Of a stretch of 64,000 bases of DNA, positions 38,201 to 47,200 are shown piece by piece. Position numbers and translations under genes: made by a program. Position 1 is the first letter of the stretch; every line of letters begins with the position of its first letter. The DNA is from CAZMGV01 sp964565925 (GTDB taxonomy: Bacteria; JAGRBM01; JAHCIT01), in NCBI GenBank assembly GCA_964565925.1, contig CAZMGV010000023.1, positions 1 through 64,000 on the forward strand, in the 5' to 3' direction. The notes beneath the pieces were generated by a model. The model saw nothing but the letters and a program-made list of their open reading frames with translations. It had not been told where the DNA came from and did no database searches.

Positions 38201-41200
38201 GCCGGATGCCACCCGAAGAGCGCACTCGGGGCCCTGGCGGTCGCTCGGCTCCCCCAGCCTGGATCGGAGCCGATCAATGTGAACGTCGGAGGCGGTTACG
38301 GCAGCTCCGCTTCGGGTGTTTCCCGGTTCGCTTCACTGACGCTCGGCGGCATCGACCGGCAGACCGGATTGCAGGTGAGCAACGCGACGCTCCCTACGAC
38401 GGCATCATTGTCCGCTCCCGCGTCATTGAATTCAGCCGATAACTCCTATCTCGACGCGACACTGACATTTACTGCCGTCGCTGCTTCCTGCGGGCCCGGC
38501 GTCAGCAACCTCGGCGAATCCCGCACGGTTACAGGCTATACGGGCGCGACCCGTACTTTCACGGTAAATCCTCCGTTCCCCTGTGCCGTGGCCGCGAACG
38601 ATACCTTCACACTGGTCGATCCCAACCATGCGGTCGTTCTTCAGTCGGTGGCCGAGGGCGTGTCCGGTGCGCAGCTTTCGGCTTTCCTCACGGCGGCGGG
38701 TTCACCGAATCAGCCGCTGGTAGTCACCCAACTGGTCAGCCAGCTCACCATTCAGCTCGCCACCGATGCGACGGGCGCTCCATCGACGACCGCCGCCCAG
38801 CTGGCCGACGCAATTCGCTCAAACACCCAGGCAAAAGGCCTGTTTCGTATTTCCCTTCCGCAGGGCGCGACCGGGGCCGGGATTGTGCAGCCGGATCCGA
38901 CGGTCCGTTTCCTGTTCCTGGACCCCCGGCGGGCGGCATCCTCTCTGCGCCGGAACTTCCGTATTTTGTCACCTATCCGTTCCGGAATAGAGATTGTCTC
39001 TCCGCCGGACGGGTACGTAACCGGTTCCGACAGGGTCGACGTGGCCGGCCGTCTGCTGCGCAATACCGAAACGAGGAAAGCCGTGGTCAACGGACGCGCG
39101 GTTCAGGTGGATGAGACCGGACGTTTTGTGCTCCGCGATCTCCCGATTGATCTGGGCGATTCGGTGATCGAGGCGGTGGCGCTTGATCAGAACGGCCGCT
39201 CAATGCAGGCAAGTATTCATGTTCACCGCGAGGCGCCGGTGGGATCGCAGACGGCGAACGTAGGCATTACGCTGAAGGGCGACAATGTCCGTGACGGCGT
39301 GCTCGGCAACAGCTGGACGGTTAACGGGACGGTTCAGGACGACGTGGATTATGCCGGCCGGATTATCGCCATTGGATCGGTTGGTCCCGCTCAGGCCTTC
39401 CAGCCGGGCCCCGGTCCGAGCGACCTGGCCGTGGATTTTATCGAACCAACCTACGGTTCGCTCGTCAAGACCTCCGCGAACCGGCCGACGAACCCTTCAT
39501 TCGTATACACGTTCACTGGGACCGGCGCCGGAACGGTCACTCCGGTAATCGCCTACGACAACGTGAAGACAATCACGGTCGCCTCCGCGCCGCCGCTGGG
39601 AGCCCGGGTGGCGCTGGTGGAAAGAAACCTGCTCCAGCTGATTCCGGGCGACAGCTCCTACGGAGTGTTCGGAACGATTGCGAGTCCGCTCGACCGGCAA
39701 TGGAACCAGCTCAGCACTTTCAGCTACGGCGGCAAACCGGATCCGCTCAAGATCGTTGACGTGAGCTATCTGGCGCTGAAGAGCAATCTGAACGGCGCAT
39801 TCTCCGTCACGGGTGTCAATATCCCTCTTGTTTCCGGGAAGCCTTTTGTCCGGCTCCGGTCCCCGGTCTGGTTCGAGGGAAGCGACGGTATCATTACTCC
39901 GTCGTGGGCCGGGGCTTCCTCGGGCACGATTTCCTCCGAGGCTCTCTTCTTCGCCGAAGACGTTCTTCCGGCCGGCTTCGGATCTTTTGAAGACGTCCGG
40001 GTGAATAGCGGGGATCTGATCGCTACGGGCGCCTATCAGGGCGGACCGGGCGGCAACGACGGGAAAATGCTTGTGGTGACGTCGGATTCTGATGTCGCCT
40101 TCCCGCATACACTGCGAGTGTCGACGATGGACGGGTCGTCCCTCCAGCCCCAGTCGAACGTCTCCTTCGCGGTAATTGCGAATCGGTTTACCGGGCCGAC
40201 CCGCAAGCTCATTACGACGGTTCCGGTGACGGACATTTTCGGTTTTGTCTCCGATCCGGCGGCCCTGGTTGTGGCGGACGTGCTGTCGGGGGATGTGGAT
40301 ACGTCGGCCTCGGCCGTCGGCGGGCGCGAAACCTTCCAGTTCCCCGACGGTTCGTTTGTCGTAAACCAGGTGACCCTGACGGAAGGTCTCAATACCGTCT
40401 ACGTGAAAGCGTCCCGGGCGTTCTCGTCGGTTTCGATTTCGCAGCCCATTACCAATGACAGTTACAACCAGAGATCGCTGGTCCATCTGGATACAAGGCC
40501 GCCTGACATTTTCGGCTTGTGCGTGCCCGCCAGTACTGCCGGGTTCAACCCGAATCTCCCATGCGGCAATGTGAAGATCGATATTCCGCTGGACCAGTTC
40601 GGCGTGGCGAACGTCAATCTTGGACAGCAGACCTTCGATCTCCGCGGCTTCATCAGCGACGGCACGCTGGGAACCGGTATCCGGAGTATGGATGTTCAGG
40701 TCAATGGCCGGGTGGCCGATATATTCGACGGACCGACGGGACTCGGTCTCCCGGGAACCGGCGCGTTCTCGATTTTCATGAATCTGCCCCAGGGTGAAAG
40801 CCGGCTGGTCATTACCGCCACAGATATCGCCGGCAACTCCTCGCAGGCGATTCTGTTCGTCCAGACACCGGTTACCCCCCCGCCGTTCCTGGCCATCGAC
40901 TGTTTCGTCGACAATATGCCGCTCAATGCCAACGGGCTACCGGTGGCGACCGTGGTGCCGTTCGGACCGCGCGAGATCCGCTGCAGCGACGATGAAATTT
41001 CAGCCAATCCGAACTCGCCTGTAAATATCCGCGGCAACCCGTTCGCCAATCGGGGTTTCCGCGGCCCGCGGTTCGGCAGCGCGGCTGAGTACAACAGCCA
41101 GGGGCAGACCAATAACTTCGGGCCAATCCCCACGACGGTATTTTCCTCCGAAAACGAGGTTCCTCTCGACCAGCGGCTTGTTCGTGCTCCGAACATGACT

Positions 41201-44200
41201 TTTGAAGGCCGAAGTCTTTCACGGTCGGGGCTGCTGCCGACGGTCTCGGTGAACGGGGATGCGTCTGCGGTCGCGGATCTGGGTGTCCAGGTGGGCGGCG
41301 GCGACGTATATCTGGTGAGTCCGTCGGGCGGCTACGGGAGCTCGATCATCAATATCGTTCCCGGCGCCATCGTTACCGCCCAGAACGTGACCGGTGTTTC
41401 CGTTATTACGCCCGACTCGCAGTTCAGCGGTCCAGGCGCTTTGAGTGCGACCGACGGGTTCTACAACAACAGCATCATCCGTTTCGACACAGCCGCTAAT
41501 GCCGTAAACGCCGGCCAGATCCGCCGTATCGTCAACTATGTGGGTGCGACACAGACCTTTGATGTGGTGCCGGCGTTCCCGGCGAACATTACCGCCGGCG
41601 ATACATTTACGATCATACCGGCGATCACCGAAGAGTCCGATCTGCGCCGGGGCGACGTGATCAATCTTTCCAGTCTCAATCCGGGCCAGTCGTCGAACAT
41701 CGGCCAGTACCATGTCATCGAATGCGACCGGGTGCCGCCGCCGGCGACACCTACCGCGCAGGACATCCCCGATCCGCAGGTCTGCACCGGTACCAATGTC
41801 ACGCTGGACAAGATCGTGCCGGTGGACGCGACCGGGATGTTCGTGACGATGCCGTTCCGCTGGCAGGCGCGCGGCGTCCCCGTCCCGCAGGAAGGTCTGA
41901 ATTCGTACCAGTTCGTCGCCGAAGACGAAGACGGCGTGAGGAGCTACCGAAGCTACGCCATACTGCGGGATACCATGCCGCCGACGATCGCCATCAACGG
42001 AATATTGAGCGGGTTCGAGACGTTCAATACCTCGCCGTCGGTCATGTTCACGGACCAGAGTATTTTCTTCGGCGGTCTCGTCAACAACGTTCCGACCGCC
42101 CCGGCAACGGTGGTCGCGGTTGAACGTCTCGATTCCAGCGGGGAGGGCTCCACGGCCGAACTGGTGAAGGAAGAGTTTGTCCTTTTCAGTTCCAATGACA
42201 CCGCTCCCTTCGATACCGTCCGGCCGGGAGAAAGCGCCGATCTGACCGTAAACAACCGGTCCGCCAATCTTGCCGATGCCGACAATCTGGCGGGTGCACC
42301 GTACCAGTGCGACGCTTCGCTCCCCGGCGGATCAACGCCTCCGTACCGGGTCAGTGCGGTTACTCCGATCGGGTTCATCCAGGCTTCCTATCTGAGGACG
42401 GACGGGCAGACGAACCCACCCACGATGGTGTCTGCACAGCCGATGCGGTGTGATTTCTCCTGTCAGGACAATAACACCGATACGGTGCTCCCGTGCCGCC
42501 CGGGTCAGCCGATCATTTACCGGATGCGGGCCGAGGCGCATGACCGGGTGGGACTCGCTTCAGCGGTGCAGGTCCAGTTCACGCTGGTGCTGACTCAGGA
42601 AGCGAAAATGCTTCAGGGAGCGCTGGGGCTCCTGAGCGAGAACCCGGTGCTATCGCTGCTGCTCTCGGACCCGACGGGGCTTTCCACGCTGCTGCTCGAT
42701 CAGCTGTCGGCCTCCGGCGTTCTGTACAATCAGGATCTCAACCTGTCGAAACTGCTTGGCGGCCCGAACGACACGGCCAATTCCAATCCGCTCGCCTTCG
42801 CACTGCAGCCGTCGCGAACCGATCTCGGCGTGCTGCTGGGCCAGCTGCTGCACAGCACCGATCCGAATCTCCCGGGCCAGTCGGTTGCAGGTGACGGACT
42901 CGACATAGTCCGACTGCTGATCGATCTGGGCGCCGGAGATGACCTCCTCACGCTGCTGAATATCAACGACCTGTCTGCCACCTATGCGCGGGCGAACCAG
43001 AGCATCGGGGGCCCGGTGGTTGAGGGCGATCCCTCGCGTGTCTCGCGGTTCCTGACGGAACTCCTTGTGACAAGAGACGCCACGCCTCAGGGCGTTCGGA
43101 CCGTTCCGGGCGAACTCAAGCACGCATTCCCGCTTGTCGCATCGTTGCTCGATTTCCAGGATTCCTTCCGGGTGAAGATGGACACGGCGGGAACGGGCCG
43201 TACGAACAACCGCCTGTCGGGCACGGATCTCGTTATCCAGGGCGATCACTGCACACTCAATACGAATTCGATTGCGATGGCATTCCAGCCTTCGGCGGTC
43301 GACCCGAATTCCGAATCCAATGTCCAGCCCGGCGACCGGGTGACGGTGATGTCGGGCGTGTGCGCGGGCACTTCGCGAACAGTCGTTGCCGTACTCGGGC
43401 CCAACCTCCTTCAGACGGCCTGCGCCGTGTATCCGGGTCCCAATAACGACGCCGATCCGGATACGATCCAGTGGCCTGACGGCAATCCGCCTTATGATGC
43501 GGCGACCGACTGTGCGGCTTCCTGTACGGGCCCGGCAGGGTGCGAATTTGCGATTACACCGCCGGCCGGGCCGGCATTCATTCCGGTGCTGGAGCTGGGC
43601 GATATCCTGTCGTTCTCGAACAAGGACGGACGGGATACCGCCGGTGCCGTATCGCCGTTCGATGGGGTGGTCACCGGCGGCGAGAGCGATCTGCTGCAGG
43701 CCGTGTTCCACCTGAATGAAGAAACCTTCCTGATGGCGCAGAACGGTGAACTCTCGGTCACCTGCGACACCGGCAGCCCGTGCCCGATTGATCCCACGAA
43801 TCCGGCCGACCGGAACACGCTGGCGGACAGTCTGTCGTTCCAGGCGATGGCTGACCTGCTATATCAGCTTTCCGACGATCGCAGTTCCGCCACAGGCAAG
43901 GAGTTCATCCCCCAGGTGAATGAACTGCTCAAGTTCATGCTCGGCAGTTATGACCGCGAAGCGATCAACCCGCGTGCACCTGTTGGCACCAGCCGCGCAG
44001 AGGCAGTGCTGTTCCTGGCCCGTGACCTCGCGGACAATACGGCGGCGACCAGCGGTCTGCTCGCGGAACCGGTCCTGAGGCGTTCCCCCGACGCGTGGGC
44101 ACCGGGTTCCGGACCGCTTGTGTCTGGTTCCGGCCGCCAGAATACGCGGCTCAACCTGCTGCTGCGGAGCGCGTGGTTCCTGACGGAGCCGATGAACTTC

Positions 44201-47200
44201 AACGCCCAGTACGACTATTCGCCGAAGGACGGGGTGTTCGAGGCTTCGCTCAATACGGCTACGGCGGCGCTTATTCCGGTGCTGTGGCAGATTGCCGACG
44301 ATCCGGACGATAATGCGCGCGGCATTCCGGTTCCGCCGGGATCCTTCGTAGACCGCAGTCCCGGCGAGAAACTGCTCGGTCCGGTGGCGCTGCTGCTGCG
44401 GGACGACCGGGCGGAAGATATGCTTCTGAAGCTTGCGGACCTGCTCGATCCAGGCACCGGAGTGAGCGACCTGACGGCGTTTGCGGACAATGGAACGGTG
44501 TCAGGCGATCTTGGCCGCAGGGTGAACTGTCTCCCCGGCAACCAGTGCGTTTATAACTATCCGTATCTAGTCGCCCCCGAGCAGGCGAATCCGTTTACGA
44601 TTAATCCGCCGCTGCTGCGGGTCATTTCACAGATTTCGGCGCTCTATCTGGACGCCAACCGGAACGAGACCCGCGATGCCGGCGACCAGACGTCGATCGA
44701 TGCCGCCGGCGAGGCGCTGAATGCGCTGTTCCGCAGGATCGGCGTGCCGACCAGCAATCCGGATATCCTGAAGGACAACAATCTGGATTTGACGCACGGT
44801 ACGGTGAACACGGTCGCCTGCAACGAGACCTATTTTAACGGTTCAACACCAATTGAAATCCTGCTCACCCGGCTCCCGCCGCTTCTGGAACCGCTCGCCA
44901 TCGATCCGCGCGAGAAGGATATTTACGATCCTCTGACGACGACGGATCCGGTCCCGGGCAATGTGAACCGTTCACCGGTCCGTGTGGCCCTGGATGCGCT
45001 GATTGACGACCCGGAAGTGAACGAGCTTTCGATTCCGGATGATATCGACGAGTACCCGGCCAATCCGCTGGGGACCGGTTTGTATCCGCTTTCAGCGACC
45101 AACCGGCGCGGCCCGAAGGGCGGCGACCGGCTGACGGTGAGCCGCCGGAGTCTCGACCAGCTCCCGGAGGCCCTGAACACGCTGGCCCGTTTCGGTTTCG
45201 ACGAAAACGACCAGCTCACCAGTATCTTTGCGTATTGCTCGAATACGGCGGCAGGCTGCCCGAAGAACAAGGGCTACCCCCATCCGTTCAGCCAGGCCCG
45301 GCTCCTGTCCAACCTGCGGCGACTGAACGACATCGCGTTCCAGCTCGACGGTCCGTTCCAGATCGGCTCCGGTGTCACCGGTCTTATCCGTTTCGACCAG
45401 TCGCTGCTGCGCGAAGCGCTGAAGAACATCGACCATATGACCACGAGCGATGCCGTGGACTACATCGTCCTGCTCCTGTCCCGAATCAGCGAGGATATCC
45501 AGCCGATCAACGGATCGACCTCGCTTCCGGCTCCCGAAGACGTCGCTAAAGGTACGGCGGCGGCGCGTGTCTTTGCCGATCCGGACAATGACGGCGATCC
45601 AGTACCGGACGGCCTGCTCGGGGATTTTGTCCCGGTCATCCAGGCGCTCACGGCGGCCGGCACCACCGATCAGCTGATCGACGTGCTCAGGGCGGTCAGG
45701 ACCTGCGGTTATATCGAACCGTCCGAGGACCCGATTAACGCGCTCAAGGATATTCGGGGCGGCGAGCTGTTGTATGCCCAGGAAGACCTGATCCTGTCGC
45801 TACTGGATCCGCAGAGCGGCGCCACCGCCGGCAACTGCCCGGCCGATGCGGCGGGTCTGAACGGCAGAGGTAATTTCGGCGGTGCTCTGGATGCCAACCC
45901 GCTGATCGGCGACGATTACGATCTGGTGACCGGCGGCCTGCAGCCCCGGTCCAATATCAACAGCGGTGTCGCGGTCGCCGGCTCGCGGCTGCGGCTCATC
46001 GAGTCCGATACGGACGGGCCCGGAGCCGATACGGGCAGGGCGTTCTTCGGTAACTGGCAGTCGGCGTTCCCGGCTACGGTTACCGCGGTGACGAACAACT
46101 CGACATTCGATGGTTCCGGTTTGACGGCCGGGTCCGGCAATCTCGTGGGCTCTCTCGTGACGTTCACGAGTGGCGGAAATCTCAACCAGTCCCGTGTGAT
46201 CGTGGCATTTGTGCCGCCAACAGTGACGGTGGCGCCGGCGTTCACAGCTCTGCCGGCTGCAACTGACACCTTCGAGATCACCGGTCCGTCGGGTGACCTG
46301 CGTGCGGCTGGCATCGGGCCGGGAGCGTCACTCTGTGCGGTGATCCACCAGTCGGATGATGACGGCGGATACCGGGAAACCTGCAGCGATGTGATCCAGA
46401 GACCCGGCGTTCGCTCTGGAGAGATTGTCTTCAACGATACCGGAACTCTGGGCGGTATGAATGCGGTTCTGCAGGGAACCTGCGACCAGTCGAATCCGCC
46501 GGCTGACGATTGTTCGTTCCGGATCCGCCAGATGCGGGAGCCCTTCAACGGCTGTTCGGGCGGGACTCGTATCGGCTCGGTGCCCGTACTGCCCGGTTTC
46601 GGCCCCGGTCTGGGTGAAACTCTCGGTGCGTTCTCGCCCATCGGACTCGAGGTGCGCGGCACCGTCGCGGTTGCGGGTAGCGCGACGGGTTTCCAGGGAG
46701 ACAGCAATTTCACGGCTTTAAATGACAACGCCTTTACTGGCGGCACGGTCCGGATCGGTTCCGAAGTGCAGAGCATCACCGGCTACGTGGCTGCAACGCG
46801 GACCTTCACGACTACGCCGTTCACGACCGTGCCTTCGGCCGGCAACGCGATCATCGTCAACCGTCCGGTGATGGACCCCAACGTCTGGCGTGATGGTTAT
46901 CTCGACCTGCTGCTGCGTTCGGTGGCCGACCTCGGCGCGGGCCTGAATGAAGTCGACACAACGGCCGGAAGCTGCGCCAGCCTCAATACCCCCGGATTTA
47001 CGACCGCGGATGAGCAGGGCTGCCAGAATTCATTCGACCGGATCGAGGACCTGCTCAAGGTCGCACTCGGCAATGATCCGGACGGCCATATCTCCGTCGC
47101 AGGCAAGCTGCTGCTGGGCGGTGAGGGCTTTGGCTTTGTTCACGAAACCCCCGTGCAGGCGCTGCTCAACGACGGCGACGCCCGGCAGGCGATCGGCAAC

